A stretch of 64,000 nucleotides of DNA, from positions 4,498,501-4,562,500 of the forward strand of contig NZ_CP031728.1 of the NCBI RefSeq assembly GCF_008806975.1. The letters are read 5' to 3'. A program made the translations under genes and the position numbers. The first letter of the stretch is position 1. Each line of letters begins with the position of its first letter. This DNA comes from Cellvibrio sp. KY-GH-1 (GTDB lineage Bacteria > Pseudomonadota > Gammaproteobacteria > Pseudomonadales > Cellvibrionaceae). Under the pieces are notes generated by a model. That model did no database searches and was not told the DNA's origin. It saw only the letters and a list, made by a program, of their open reading frames with translations. This document shows positions 25,417 to 35,481 of the stretch, piece by piece.

Positions 25417-26415
25417 TCAAAAACTAACGCCTGCGCCCAGTGTGTAACTGCTGTCTTGGGTGGTTCCTGTGTCCATGTGGGTTTCGTTAAAGTCGTATTT
25501 GAGCGATAGGTGAATATTGTGCGATAGGTAATAGCGAATACCGCTGCTGGTATTAGCCAAATAATCCACCCAATCAATATTAGGGATTGCCATTTCAACA
25601 TCGACAAAGGTTTCCAAATGCTCATTGAACCAAAATTGCTGATAATCCAGATTCAGGGCGTAAGCCGAAAAATGCCAGTTTAGCGGGCCCGCCTTCAATC
25701 CAAAACGGTTGTAGGTAACGATGACATCAAGTTTGTCTTTGCGCTGGCCCCACAGACGATACCCCGGGCCTATGCCCGTGTTCCAATAGCTGGTTTCCAG
25801 CTCTACTCCTTCGATTCGATAGCTGGATGCACTGCGGACGAACCAATGAGAATTGAACAAATAGTCCACCCGGTAATTGGTCTCAAGGGTATCTTCGGTG
25901 ACACGATTATGCGATTTGTCGCGCTTGGTTTCGGCCTTCAATTCATGGCGCCAGTCGTTGGATTCGAGGTCTAGTTCGGTATAGAAATGCTGTTTTTCTT
26001 TTCGCTCGGAGTCATTGTCTATGTCCATCGCCCCTTCGAGCCGGCCGGATTTTTTCCACGTGGAAGAGGGTTTTTCCAAAGCGAGCTTCGTCAGTGGATA
26101 AGTAGCGCCAGCGGTAGTTACATGGCCAGCCTTTTCGCTAAATTGGAGCCTCGTTGACTGGGTGTTCGAGTCAATTCTCCAGAATTGTGGTTGATCGGTT
26201 TCCAGGCTTTGGACGGCATTGAGGTTAATCGTCAATAAGCCTGCATAAGCCGTTTGAATGGTTAATGACCCTTCAGCCAATGCAGTGATGGATCCGCTTA
26301 TTTGGTCACCGTTGGTGAGGCGTACCTGGTCTGCAAGCACCGGTGGTGAGAATCCGAAGGTGGTGCCGAGGATCGAAAGGTTGCAGCAAGCGAAAGCTAT
26401 TGTTCTTTTGTGCAC
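25417..26415 (-). CDS. DUF481 outer-membrane protein (YdiY-like)
   Basis: 332 aa. GTG start at 26415 with AGGAG five bases upstream, overlapping the previous gene by 19 nt. Signal peptide ends PPVLADQ. An N-terminal strand-rich domain (VRLTNGDQISGSITALAEGS, like Sm-like or GSU repeats) covers about 30-110. It is followed by a DUF481 beta-barrel with alternating strands and C-terminal Phe (YTLGAGVSF). Family members are predicted outer-membrane proteins induced by acid or salt in E. coli. Function here is not known. It is probably cotranscribed with the lysozyme-inhibitor-like gene. Confidence 0.82.
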   Translation of the reverse strand: MHKRTIAFACCNLSILGTTFGFSPPVLADQVRLTNGDQISGSITALAEGSLTIQTAYAGLLTINLNAVQSLETDQPQFWRIDSNTQSTRLQFSEKAGHVTTAGATYPLTKLALEKPSSTWKKSGRLEGAMDIDNDSERKEKQHFYTELDLESNDWRHELKAETKRDKSHNRVTEDTLETNYRVDYLFNSHWFVRSASSYRIEGVELETSYWNTGIGPGYRLWGQRKDKLDVIVTYNRFGLKAGPLNWHFSAYALNLDYQQFWFNEHLETFVDVEMAIPNIDWVDYLANTSSGIRYYLSHNIHLSLKYDFNETHMDTGTTQDSSYTLGAGVSF

Positions 26416-27119
26416 ACCAGCTCCTGAGCGTTAAATCCCCAGACGACTCTGGCTTCACCATGATGCTCCCAAAAGCTTTCATTTTGACCGAGATATTGGG
26501 CGCCGCTGGCGGCTTGCGACAAATACATGAGCGATGATTTATCGCCGCGCTCGGCAATCAAGGTGGGTGGCTCGGTTTGATGGAAAGTGACGAATAATTC
26601 ATCCGCGGGTGACGCTCCGCATTGATAGCGAAATGGGCCCAGATGGGGCACCAATTGATAGCGGGCTTGAAGCTCTGCAATGCGCAGTTGGTAGGCTTGG
26701 TTCACGCAATCTTTCGGCGTCTCGCTTTTCCAGCAGTCGTTGCGCCCTTTAATCCAGCCGCGTTGTTCGGCTTTAAGCAGGGGAGGGTGTTGGTTTTTCG
26801 CCTTTTGTTGTGCAGCGTGGTAAATGCCGTGTAGTTTGTTGTCCAGAATCGCCAGATCAGGCGATTCGCAGATCAGCGTTTCTATGGACGATTTTGCCTT
26901 GGTGCAATTAAAGCTTGGGGTAGATTTTGTGGTCGGGCGCGGCAAGGAGTAATTCTGCGTGTGGTCACAGGAGCCATCTTTTTCACAATCGTTGATGCCG
27001 TCTTTATCCAGATCCCAGCTTGGATGGATTGTCTTGGGTGGTGTAGCCCAACTGTTTATCGAAGCACTGGCGACGGCGATCCATAGTGAACGTCTCAACC
27101 AATAGGCGGCTAATATCAT
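26397..27119 (-). CDS. LprI-MliC two-domain lysozyme-inhibitor-like protein
   Basis: 240 aa exported protein. Signal-like N-terminus; then WDLDKDGINDCEKDGSCD at 35-52, a DxDxDGxxD calcium-loop motif (Asp36/38/40/44) with two Cys; then an LprI/DUF1311 domain (about 70-150) with SFNCTKAKSSIETLICESPD, LKAEQRGWIKGRNDC and the DCVNQAYQLRIAEL helix; finally an MliC-like beta domain (about 155-240) with FRYQCG, SGAQYLGQNESFWEHHGEA and a terminal Cys. Both domain types inhibit lysozymes in other bacteria; a fusion of both plus a Ca loop is unusual. GAGG is 7 nt upstream of the ATG. Confidence 0.7.
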   Translation of the reverse strand: MILAAYWLRRSLWIAVASASINSWATPPKTIHPSWDLDKDGINDCEKDGSCDHTQNYSLPRPTTKSTPSFNCTKAKSSIETLICESPDLAILDNKLHGIYHAAQQKAKNQHPPLLKAEQRGWIKGRNDCWKSETPKDCVNQAYQLRIAELQARYQLVPHLGPFRYQCGASPADELFVTFHQTEPPTLIAERGDKSSLMYLSQAASGAQYLGQNESFWEHHGEARVVWGFNAQELVCTKEQ

Positions 27120-27220
27120 AGTGGCACCTCGGTATCATTCCTGGAGTGGGTTTGGGTGTTGTGCCTGAGTATATCAGCCATGGATAATGCCGTATCTTTT
27201 TGTCCCCACAGGATTTCCTA

Positions 27221-28834
27221 GTGTCCGAATCTCCCCGTCCTACAGATCCAACACCGTCCGCCCCTGAATCCAAGCCCCGCCCCAAAAGCCTGCTGCGTTC
27301 AAGTTTGCTGACTGGCTCCATGACCATGACCTCGCGGGTCTTGGGGTTGGTGCGCGATATAGTGCTGGCCAGTGTATTGGGTGCCGGTGGTGCCATGGAC
27401 GCCTTTGCCGTTGCGCAAAAAATTCCCAACTTCTTTCGCCGTTTGTTTGCCGAAGGCGCTTTTTCACAGGCATTTATTCCGGTGCTGGCCGAGTACAAGG
27501 AAAAGGGCGGGCGTGAGGCGGTAAAAGAACTGGTGGATAAGGTTGCCGGCTGCCTGGGTTCGATTTTGCTGCTGTTTACTCTTTTGGGGGTTCTGGGTGC
27601 GGCGGGTTTTGCCTACGTCTTTGGCTGGGGTTATGCGGATGAGCCGGAAAAGTTCTCGCTGTTGGTGGAGCTGGTGCGCATTACCTTTCCCTATTTGATG
27701 CTGATCTCCCTCACCGGTTTTGCCGGGGCGATTTTAAATAGCTACGACCGCTTTGCGATTCCCGCCGTAACTCCGGTGTTCCTGAATATTTTTATGATCG
27801 CGGCGGCGTTGTTGCTGGCCGATTTTTTCCCCAATCCCGCCTATGCGCTGGCGTGGAGTATTTTGGCGGCAGGTGTTTTCTCTCTGCTGTTTCAGCTGCC
27901 GTTTTTAAAGCAGATTCATCTGCTGCCGTCGCCCAAATTGGATTGGTCTCACCCAGGGGTGAAGCGCATTTTAGTGTTAATGGCACCGGCGCTTTTTGGT
28001 GTCTCGGTAAGTCAGCTTAATCTGCTGCTGGATTCGGTCATCGCCACCATGTTGGGAGATGGTGCAGTGAGCTGGCTGTTCTATTCGGATCGTCTGGTGG
28101 AGTTGCCGCTGGGGGTGTTTGGTGTGGCCATAGCAACGGTAATTATGCCGGGGCTATCGCGCCTTAGTGCGGCCCAGTCTGGTGAGAAATTTAGCGATAT
28201 GCTCGATTGGGCAATCCGCTTTGTGGTGCTGATTGCATTGCCGGCCACCCTGGCGCTGATTATTCTCGCCGAGCCAATTCTGTTCACACTGTTCTATCAC
28301 GGCGAGATGAAGTTAGCAGACATTCTTATGTCCACCTACAGTCTCAAAGCCTATGCGCTGGGCTTGTTTGCCTTCATGCTGATCAAGGTGTTGGTGCCCG
28401 GATTCTTCGCCCGTCAGGACATGAAAACCCCGGTGCGTACCGGTATTGTGGCGATTATCGCCAACATTCTGATGAAGCCTCTGGTGGTAATTCCACTGGC
28501 AATGCTCTGGGGTTTGGGGCATGTTGGCCTTGCTTTCACGACGGCCATGGCGGCTTACGTTAATGCCTTCCTGCTTTATCGTGGCCTGCGCAAGGCCGGG
28601 GTCTACGCTCCGGCCAGCCAATGGGCGACTATCTGGTTGCGTTACGGCGCCGCGAATCTGGCCATGGTAGCGGTGCTTCTGGCGCTATTGCAGTTTTGGT
28701 CCGGGTGGGCCGAATGGCACCTGCTGGAACGAGTTATCCGTCTGACTGCGGTCTGTGTCGCTGGGTTGCTGGCCTACATACTGACACTGCTGGCGGTCGG
28801 TGTTCGACTGCGCGATTTCAAAGCGCACCACTAA
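27221..28834 (+). CDS. murJ: Lipid II flippase MurJ
   Basis: 537 aa, about 14 transmembrane helices, MOP superfamily. It moves lipid II across the inner membrane for peptidoglycan synthesis. Diagnostic segments: SRVLGLVRDIVLASVLGAGG near the N-terminus, DAFAVAQKIPNFFRRLFAEG with the conserved Arg residues, EGAFSQAFIPVL, and APALFGVSVSQLNLLLD. GTG 27221 is chosen as start because AGGA lies 8 nt upstream; a TTG at 27200 is also in frame. First of the housekeeping run murJ-ribF-ileS-lspA-fkpB-ispH. Confidence 0.95.
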   Translation: MSESPRPTDPTPSAPESKPRPKSLLRSSLLTGSMTMTSRVLGLVRDIVLASVLGAGGAMDAFAVAQKIPNFFRRLFAEGAFSQAFIPVLAEYKEKGGREAVKELVDKVAGCLGSILLLFTLLGVLGAAGFAYVFGWGYADEPEKFSLLVELVRITFPYLMLISLTGFAGAILNSYDRFAIPAVTPVFLNIFMIAAALLLADFFPNPAYALAWSILAAGVFSLLFQLPFLKQIHLLPSPKLDWSHPGVKRILVLMAPALFGVSVSQLNLLLDSVIATMLGDGAVSWLFYSDRLVELPLGVFGVAIATVIMPGLSRLSAAQSGEKFSDMLDWAIRFVVLIALPATLALIILAEPILFTLFYHGEMKLADILMSTYSLKAYALGLFAFMLIKVLVPGFFARQDMKTPVRTGIVAIIANILMKPLVVIPLAMLWGLGHVGLAFTTAMAAYVNAFLLYRGLRKAGVYAPASQWATIWLRYGAANLAMVAVLLALLQFWSGWAEWHLLERVIRLTAVCVAGLLAYILTLLAVGVRLRDFKAHH

Positions 28835-28935
28835 TGTCGCCCTTTTGTGATTCTGCACCGGGGATTTTGAGTCGGGGTAGGCTCAGGCGTTGTCGCTCCT
28901 GTATACTGCCCGCCTTCATTTTTTGGTCGATTTGA

Positions 28936-29898
28936 TTGAGGGCTGTACCCAGCGTGAATCCGGCGGCACCAGCGTTTATTCGCGGTTTACACAACCTGCG
29001 CCCCTCGCACCGCGGCTGCGTTGCTACGATTGGCTCCTTTGATGGCGTTCACCTTGGCCACCAGGCGATCCTCCAGCAGCTGCAGCAAGTTGCCAACGCA
29101 TGCAAATTGCCCTCAGTTGTGATTATTTTTGAGCCCCAGCCGCACGAGTTTTTTGCCGGCGATAAAGCGCCGGCGCGCTTGATGCGCCTGCGCGAGAAAG
29201 TCCAGGCGTTATTAGCGGCGGGCGTCAATCGTGTTCTCTGCCTGCAATTTAACGATGCCTTGCGCCGCCTCTCGGCAGAAGCCTTTGTGGAAAAGGTGCT
29301 GATTGATGGATTGGGTATTAAACACCTGGTGGTGGGGGACGATTTTCGTTTTGGCTGCGACAGGCGCGGCGATTTTGCGCTTCTGCGAACTATCGGCAGC
29401 CAACGCGGTTTTAGTGTGACTGATACGGTCACGCTGGAGGTGGGGGGCGAACGGGTTAGCAGTACCCGTATCCGCCAACTGCTGGAACAGGGCGATTTTG
29501 CCAGTGCCGAACAGTTGCTCGGCAAGCCCTACAGCATCAATGGTCGCATTGCCTACGGTCAGCAATTGGGGCGCAAACTGGGTGTGCCTACCGCTAATGT
29601 GCATTTGCGTCGGTATAGATCGCCTTTGCACGGTGTCTTCACTGTTACGGTTAAATTTGCTGATGGCAGTGTTTACAAGGGTGTTGCCAACGTTGGCGTG
29701 CGACCGACAGTGACCGGCGATAAAAAACCGCTGCTGGAAGTACATTTATTTGATTTTTCGCGCATGGCCTATGGCGCCATGATTGATGTGACTTTCCACA
29801 CTAAATTGCGCGATGAAAAAAAATTCAATTCACTGGATGAATTGCAAACCCAATTGCAAATGGACATTGCCCAGGCCAAACAATTTTTTCTACTTTAA
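28936..29898 (+). CDS. ribF: Bifunctional riboflavin kinase / FMN adenylyltransferase
   Basis: 320 aa (TTG 28936, or GTG 28954 as alternative start). It makes FMN and FAD from riboflavin. N-terminal FAD synthetase domain with the nucleotidyltransferase motif TIGSFDGVHLGHQ and the later RRGDFALL; C-terminal flavokinase domain with LGVPTANVHL and GVFTV. Length is typical. Standard gene order upstream of ileS. Confidence 0.95.
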   Translation: MRAVPSVNPAAPAFIRGLHNLRPSHRGCVATIGSFDGVHLGHQAILQQLQQVANACKLPSVVIIFEPQPHEFFAGDKAPARLMRLREKVQALLAAGVNRVLCLQFNDALRRLSAEAFVEKVLIDGLGIKHLVVGDDFRFGCDRRGDFALLRTIGSQRGFSVTDTVTLEVGGERVSSTRIRQLLEQGDFASAEQLLGKPYSINGRIAYGQQLGRKLGVPTANVHLRRYRSPLHGVFTVTVKFADGSVYKGVANVGVRPTVTGDKKPLLEVHLFDFSRMAYGAMIDVTFHTKLRDEKKFNSLDELQTQLQMDIAQAKQFFLL

Positions 29899-29925
29899 AT
29901 TTGTTAACAAAGTTGACCGTGAATC

Positions 29926-32724
29926 ATGACCGATTACAAAGCAACACTGAACCTGCCTAACACCGATTTCGCCATGAAGGCGAACCTCGCGCAACGCGAG
30001 CCGGAAATGCTGAAAAACTGGCAAGCGAATAATTTATACCAACAAATTCGCACAGCGCGCGCTGGTCGCGAGCAATTTATTTTGCACGACGGTCCACCCT
30101 ATGCGAATGGCGATATTCACATTGGTCACGCGGTTAACAAAATTCTCAAAGACATCATTATCAAAAGCAAAACCCTGAGCGGTTTTGACGCACCCTATGT
30201 GCCCGGATGGGACTGTCATGGTCTGCCGATCGAACATAATGTGGAGAAAAAAATCGGCAAAGCTGGCGACAAGGTTGATGTGAAAACCTTTCGCCAAAAA
30301 TGTCGCGAATATGCCGCCGGCCAGCTTGAAGGCCAGCGCAAAGATTTTATTCGCCTGGGTGTGTTGGGAGATTGGGAAAATCCCTATCTCACCATGGATT
30401 ACAAATTTGAAGCTGACATCATTCGTTCACTGGGTAAGATCGCCGAGAACGGCCATTTGCTGCGTGGTTTTAAACCAGTTTACTGGAGCGTAGTGGGTGG
30501 CTCTGCACTTGCTGAAGCGGAAGTGGAATACCACGATAAAACATCCTTCTCGATCGACGTAAAGTTTGCCTTTGTTGATCAGCATGCGGTTGAGAATGTC
30601 ATCGAGGGTCTAACCGGCTGCGGAAAAATTTCGCTGGTGATCTGGACCACCACTCCATGGACCTTGCCTGCTAACCAGGCGGTGTCTGCCAATGCCGAAA
30701 TCGACTATGCCGTGGTGCAGGTGGGTGTGGAGCGTTTGCTGGTTGCAGAGACTTTGGTTAGCAGCGTTGTTGCGCGTGCACAAGTGGAAAATGCCGAAAT
30801 CGTTGGTCGTGTAAAGGGCGCAGCGCTCGAGCATTTACTGGTGCAACATCCTTTCTATGCACGGCAGGTGCCGGTGATTCTTGGTGATCACGTGACTACC
30901 GATGCTGGTACGGGTTTTGTTCACACCGCACCTGATCATGGTGCAGAAGACTTTAATGTCGGTTTGAAATATGGAATCGGCACACTCAATTACATCGATG
31001 ACCACGGAACCTATCGCCCCAATGTGGAAATTTTTGCGGGCGAGCACGTGTATAAAGTGGATGAAAAAGTTGTTGAATTACTAATTGAAAAACACGCACT
31101 GCTTGCGCAGGGCAAAATTACTCACAGCTTCCCGCATTGCTGGCGCACTAAAACCCCGCTGATTTTCCGCGCGACGCCGCAATGGTTTGTGAGCATGAGT
31201 AAAAATAATTTGCGCGATCAGGTTGCTGCCGCCGTTGATGGTGTCCAATGGGTACCTGATTGGGGTAAGGCGCGCATTGACTCAATGCTGGCAAGCTCGC
31301 CGGATTGGTGTATCTCTCGTCAGCGCACCTGGGGCGTACCTATTGCATTGTTTGTGCACAAGGAAACTCAGGATTTGCATCCGGATACACCGCGTTTGAT
31401 TGAAGCCGTTGCACAAAAAGTTGAACAGGGCGGAATGGATGCCTGGTTTGAACTGGATGCAAAAGCATTGCTCGGCGCCGATGCAGAGGCTTACCAAAAA
31501 GTTACCGATACCCTGGATGTGTGGTTCGACTCTGGTGTCACTCACTACGCTGTTCTGGCGCAACGCGCGGGCCTGCGTTTCCCGGCAGATTTGTACCTGG
31601 AAGGTTCGGATCAGCATCGCGGCTGGTTCCAGTCATCGCTGAAAACCTCTATGGCAATGCACGCCGTACCGCCATACAAAACTGTGTTGACCCATGGTTT
31701 CACTGTGGATGCTAACGGCAACAAAATGTCCAAATCCCTGGGCAATGTAGTGCCGCCGCAAAAAGTCATGAATGAATACGGCGCGGACGTGTTGCGCTTG
31801 TGGATTGCCGCTACTGATTTCAGCAACGACATGCGTGTGTCAGATGAAATTTTAAAACGCACGGCCGATTCCTATCGTCGTATTCGTAATACTGCGCGCT
31901 TTATTTTGTCGAATCTGGTGGGATTTAATCCCGAGACGGATCTGGTTCCTATGGAACAAATGGTGCAACTGGATCGCTGGATCGTTGGTCAGACTGCCAA
32001 GCTGCAGCAGGAAATTATCGGTTACTACAATAGCTACGAACTGCATATGATTTATCAGAAGCTGCATAACTTCTGCGTGGTGGAGCTGGGTGGTTTTTAT
32101 CTGGATATTATTAAAGATCGCCAGTACACCGTTAAGGCCGATGCGCACGCGCGTCGCTCTGCACAAACTGCTTTGTATTATGTGATTGAAGCCCTGGTGC
32201 GTTGGATCGCACCAATTTTAAGTTTCACGGCGGATGAAATCTGGCAAGTATTGCCGGGCAAACGCGATGCAAATGTGTTTGTCGCTGAGTGGTTTAGTGT
32301 TCCAGCATTACCGGCTGATTCTTTTGCCGATGATTACTGGGCATTGATTGCAGATGTGAAAACGGCGGTGAATAAAGTTATAGAAGCCAAGCGCGCCGCT
32401 GGTGAAGTGGGAGGGGCGCTCGGTACGGAAGTAACCTTGTTTGTAGATGATAAATTGCAAACCGAGCTGCAGAAATTGGGCGATGAATTGCGCTTTGTGC
32501 TGATCACCTCAACGGCGAACGTGCAGGCGCTGAGCGTTGCGCAAAATGCTGAAGTAACGGAAGTGGCCGGTCTGCAAGTGGCGGTGAAAAAATCGGAATA
32601 CATCAAGTGCGAGCGCTGCTGGCATCATCGTGCTGACGTAGGTGCAAACGCGGTGCATCCAACCATTTGTTTACGTTGCGTCACCAATGTGGACGGAGCT
32701 GGCGAAAGTCGCGCGTTTGCGTAA
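29926..32724 (+). CDS. ileS: Isoleucyl-tRNA synthetase
   Basis: 932 aa class I aminoacyl-tRNA synthetase charging tRNA-Ile. HIGH motif in [16 protein letters not shown] in [11 protein letters not shown], the CP1 editing domain (about 200-400; [10 protein letters not shown] and [14 protein letters not shown]), and a C-terminal zinc-binding cluster of four Cys ([10 protein letters not shown] and ICLRC). Length matches the bacterial enzyme. The gap to lspA carries a palindromic element rather than a clean operon joint. Confidence 0.97.
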   Translation: MTDYKATLNLPNTDFAMKANLAQREPEMLKNWQANNLYQQIRTARAGREQFILHDGPPYANGDIHIGHAVNKILKDIIIKSKTLSGFDAPYVPGWDCHGLPIEHNVEKKIGKAGDKVDVKTFRQKCREYAAGQLEGQRKDFIRLGVLGDWENPYLTMDYKFEADIIRSLGKIAENGHLLRGFKPVYWSVVGGSALAEAEVEYHDKTSFSIDVKFAFVDQHAVENVIEGLTGCGKISLVIWTTTPWTLPANQAVSANAEIDYAVVQVGVERLLVAETLVSSVVARAQVENAEIVGRVKGAALEHLLVQHPFYARQVPVILGDHVTTDAGTGFVHTAPDHGAEDFNVGLKYGIGTLNYIDDHGTYRPNVEIFAGEHVYKVDEKVVELLIEKHALLAQGKITHSFPHCWRTKTPLIFRATPQWFVSMSKNNLRDQVAAAVDGVQWVPDWGKARIDSMLASSPDWCISRQRTWGVPIALFVHKETQDLHPDTPRLIEAVAQKVEQGGMDAWFELDAKALLGADAEAYQKVTDTLDVWFDSGVTHYAVLAQRAGLRFPADLYLEGSDQHRGWFQSSLKTSMAMHAVPPYKTVLTHGFTVDANGNKMSKSLGNVVPPQKVMNEYGADVLRLWIAATDFSNDMRVSDEILKRTADSYRRIRNTARFILSNLVGFNPETDLVPMEQMVQLDRWIVGQTAKLQQEIIGYYNSYELHMIYQKLHNFCVVELGGFYLDIIKDRQYTVKADAHARRSAQTALYYVIEALVRWIAPILSFTADEIWQVLPGKRDANVFVAEWFSVPALPADSFADDYWALIADVKTAVNKVIEAKRAAGEVGGALGTEVTLFVDDKLQTELQKLGDELRFVLITSTANVQALSVAQNAEVTEVAGLQVAVKKSEYIKCERCWHHRADVGANAVHPTICLRCVTNVDGAGESRAFA

Positions 32725-32726
32725 TT

Positions 32727-32835
32727 AAATCCCTCCCCGACCCTCCCTTTTCCAAAGGGAGGGAGTACCAGTCTGACCATCAAAGATGGGAGTTGGCTCC
32801 TCCTCTTTGTCAAAGGGGAAGTTGGGAGGGGATTC
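32727..32835. repeat. MITE-like palindromic element in the ileS-lspA gap
   Basis: About 109 bp with imperfect inverted ends (AATCCCTCCCC at the left, GGGAGGGGATT at the right). Inside is a perfect 10-bp hairpin CCCTCCCTTT/AAAGGGAGGG (32741-32763) and a second CCTCTTTG/CAAAGGGG. CCCTCCC-type elements of this shape are scattered in many proteobacterial genomes. It ends 16 bp before the lspA ATG and would fold in the mRNA between the two genes. Confidence 0.65.
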
Positions 32836-32850
32836 AAAGGTAAGAATTTA

Positions 32851-33348
32851 ATGACCGAAAAAATCTATCAAAAATCCTGGTTTTGGTATGCCGTCGCTTT
32901 TGTGGTGTTGGTGTTGGATCAGGCAAGCAAGCACGCCATCGAAGCTGTGTTTGAGTTTGGTGAAACCAAAGTATTCACCTCGTTCTTTAATTTCACTCTG
33001 GCTTATAACACTGGCGCTGCATTTAGCTTTCTGGCAGATGCAGGTGGTTGGCAGCGTTGGTTTTTCGGTGTCGTTGCGATGGTGGCGAGCGTATTGTTGA
33101 TCGTGTGGATTGGTCGAGTTGCTGCCACCAAAGTACGTGAGGCGTTTGCGCTGGCTTTTATTCTGGGTGGCGCATTGGGTAACTTGTATGACCGGATTGT
33201 GCTGGGTCATGTGGTCGACTTTATCGTGGTTCACTATCAGGATAATTATTGGCCCGCGTTTAATCTCGCCGACTCGGCCATTACCCTGGGGGCTGCGGTG
33301 TTAATTATTGATATGTTGTTTAGTAAAGAGAAAAAAGCCCATGCGTAA
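32851..33348 (+). CDS. lspA: Lipoprotein signal peptidase (signal peptidase II)
   Basis: 165 aa, four transmembrane helices; cleaves signal peptides of diacylated prolipoproteins in the inner membrane. Motifs: VLVLDQASKHA, YNTGAAFSFLAD, GGALGNLYDRIVLGHVVDFI and FNLADSAITLG, the last two holding the catalytic Asp pair. Overlaps fkpB by 8 nt. Confidence 0.96.
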   Translation: MTEKIYQKSWFWYAVAFVVLVLDQASKHAIEAVFEFGETKVFTSFFNFTLAYNTGAAFSFLADAGGWQRWFFGVVAMVASVLLIVWIGRVAATKVREAFALAFILGGALGNLYDRIVLGHVVDFIVVHYQDNYWPAFNLADSAITLGAAVLIIDMLFSKEKKAHA

Positions 33349-33790
33349 CTTGGCAGTTGGCCCCGGTACCAAAGTGACTTTGCATTTTGCGTTACAGTTG
33401 GATAACGGCGACGTAGTCGATTCCAATTTTGAACGCAACCCCGCCACTTTTACGGTGGGTGATGGCAATTTGTTGCCCGGTTTTGAAAAAGCGTTATTTG
33501 GGATGTTTGAAGGCGAGCACAAAACCCTGGTGATTAAACCCGAGGATGGCTTCGGACAGCGTAACCCAAACAATATTCAGGAAATTGCACGTAGCCAATT
33601 TAGCCCGGACCTCGAATTGAGCGAAGGCTTAATGTTGTCGTTTGCCGATGCACAAAAAACCGAGTTGCCAGGTGTGGTGCAGCGGTTTGATGATGAGGTG
33701 GTTGTGGTAGATTTTAATCACCCGCTTTCTGGTCGCGATATCTTGTTTGAAGTATCTATCCTCAAAATTGAACCCGTGCAGGTGCACTGA
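33341..33790 (+). CDS. fkpB: FKBP-type peptidyl-prolyl isomerase (SlpA/FkpB)
   Basis: 149 aa, SlyD/FkpB-like cytosolic isomerase and chaperone. ATG 33341 overlaps the lspA stop. The FKBP core [33 protein letters not shown] and [12 protein letters not shown] is present, with an inserted-flap domain ([19 protein letters not shown]) in the usual place. Same gene order in Pseudomonas and E. coli. Confidence 0.92.
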   Translation: MRNLAVGPGTKVTLHFALQLDNGDVVDSNFERNPATFTVGDGNLLPGFEKALFGMFEGEHKTLVIKPEDGFGQRNPNNIQEIARSQFSPDLELSEGLMLSFADAQKTELPGVVQRFDDEVVVVDFNHPLSGRDILFEVSILKIEPVQVH

Positions 33791-33792
33791 TC

Positions 33793-34731
33793 ATGACTCA
33801 AATCAAACTTGCTAATCCCCGCGGCTTTTGTGCAGGCGTTGATCGTGCCATCGATATTGTTAATCGTGCGCTCGACGTCTTTGGTGCTCCCATTTATGTA
33901 CGTCATGAAGTGGTGCACAACAAATTCGTGGTGGATTCATTGCGTGAGCGCGGTGCGATATTTGTTGATGAGGTAGAGCAGGTTCCCGACGATGTTATTT
34001 TAATTTTTAGTGCCCATGGTGTTTCGCAAGCGGTGCGCAAAGAGGCTGAAGATCGTGGCTTGCAAGTATTTGACGCAACCTGTCCGTTGGTTACCAAGGT
34101 GCATATCGAAGTGACTCGCTACAGTCGCGAAGGTCGTGAGTGTATTTTAATTGGTCATGAAGGGCACCCTGAAGTGGAAGGAACCATGGGGCAATATAGC
34201 ACGTCCAACGGTGGCTCTATTTATCTGGTTGAAGATGAATCTGATGTGGATGCATTAGTCGTTCGCGATGCAGAACACCTAGCGTATGTAACCCAGACGA
34301 CTTTATCGATGGACGACACAGCCAAGGTGATTGAAGCCTTGCGCAATAAATTCCCTAAAATCCAGGGGCCGCGTAAAGATGATATTTGTTACGCAACCAC
34401 CAACCGCCAGGATGCAGTGCGCCAGCTCGCTCTGGAGTGCGATTTGGTATTAGTGGTAGGCTCCCCAAATTCGTCAAATTCCAATCGCTTGCGAGAGCTT
34501 GCGGAGCGTTGCGGTACGGAAAGTTATTTAATTGACGGCCCTGATGATATTAATCCTGTGTGGATTAAAAATAGAAATTGCATCGGTATAACTGCTGGTG
34601 CGTCTGCACCGGAAATTTTAGTAAAACAAGTGATCGATAAATTGAAAGCTTGTGGAGCTGAAGTGCCCATCGAAATGGATGGGACACCGGAAAATATCAG
34701 TTTTTCGTTACCAAAAGCATTACGCGGTTGA
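33793..34731 (+). CDS. ispH: 4-hydroxy-3-methylbut-2-enyl diphosphate reductase
   Basis: 312 aa, last step of the MEP isoprenoid pathway giving IPP and DMAPP. The three cysteines that hold the iron-sulfur cluster are Cys13 (NPRGFCAGV), Cys97 (DATCPLV) and Cys199 ([11 protein letters not shown]). The His and Glu residues of IFSAHGVSQ and [12 protein letters not shown] are present. It ends at a terminator hairpin shared with the convergent fimT gene. Confidence 0.96.
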   Translation: MTQIKLANPRGFCAGVDRAIDIVNRALDVFGAPIYVRHEVVHNKFVVDSLRERGAIFVDEVEQVPDDVILIFSAHGVSQAVRKEAEDRGLQVFDATCPLVTKVHIEVTRYSREGRECILIGHEGHPEVEGTMGQYSTSNGGSIYLVEDESDVDALVVRDAEHLAYVTQTTLSMDDTAKVIEALRNKFPKIQGPRKDDICYATTNRQDAVRQLALECDLVLVVGSPNSSNSNRLRELAERCGTESYLIDGPDDINPVWIKNRNCIGITAGASAPEILVKQVIDKLKACGAEVPIEMDGTPENISFSLPKALRG

Positions 34732-34757
34732 AACCTGATTTTGAATCAGGTTTTTTT
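34731..34757. terminator. Bidirectional terminator between ispH and fimT
   Basis: AAACCTGATT (34731-34740) and AATCAGGTTT (34744-34753) form a perfect 10-bp hairpin with a 3-nt loop followed by T. The last codons and stop of the minus-strand fimT gene (34746) lie inside the hairpin. Confidence 0.85.
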
Positions 34758-35267
34758 GCATTCGCCTGCCGCTGTTTTTTCTGATCGCAGGCGCCCGGCT
34801 CGATTTAGTACCAGTTTGATTCCTTCGTCGGCCGTTGCTGCGCAAACTGTCATTGCACCCATCACAATTGCGCCTCCGTCTCTTCTTCCAGGTGTTCTGC
34901 CTTCTCCGGTGCCGATAAACGATATTTCGTTAGGAACCGGAAAGCTGTCATGAATTATTGTATTTTTTAGTCCGGCGTGCTCCTGTAATAACCGCTCATT
35001 CTCGTCTTGTACGCCGTTATTGTTTAAATCGATAAATAATACCCAGCCTAGATGCCATTTTTTCTTTGCTCGCAGCACCGTCCGTTGGTTGGCAAAAACG
35101 GCCTTACTACGAGCTGTCTCAATCGCATCCACTAGAGTTTGGGTTGCTGTTTCTGTTTGGGCTTTTTGAATTTGACGGGAAAAATCAGGCAATGCCAAGG
35201 CAGTTAACAGGGCAATTACTGAGATGGTAATGAGAAGTTCAACAAGGGTAAATCCGTAATATTTCAT
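34746..35267 (-). CDS. fimT: GspH/FimT-family pseudopilin
   Basis: 173-aa minor pseudopilin. Class III prepilin leader MKYYG cut before FTLVELLITISVIALLTALA with Glu at position 5 of the mature protein, then the GspH domain with two Cys (VCAATA and GECKK). Divergent from the fimU-pilVWXY1E cluster with a 214-bp gap. Possibly a FimT-like DNA-binding pseudopilin of the type IV pilus, judging from position; paralogy with the neighbouring FimU prevents certainty. Confidence 0.8.
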   Translation of the reverse strand: MKYYGFTLVELLITISVIALLTALALPDFSRQIQKAQTETATQTLVDAIETARSKAVFANQRTVLRAKKKWHLGWVLFIDLNNNGVQDENERLLQEHAGLKNTIIHDSFPVPNEISFIGTGEGRTPGRRDGGAIVMGAMTVCAATADEGIKLVLNRAGRLRSEKTAAGECKKT

Positions 35268-35481
35268 TCATTCCTTTCCTTGGATGACGCGCAAAAAAAG
35301 TCGCGTTTAATCTGACGCCAAAGCGGCCATTCAACAACCTGCCTTGACCATATGTCGCCCCTCTAGCATTCCGCGTGGATGCCTATGATAGGCTGATTCA
35401 ATATAAACAATGTGGCTGGTGCTGTCTATGCGGCAGAGACTAAACAGAAATGACAGTTCAGGCTCAAAAGAGAGAACGCTA

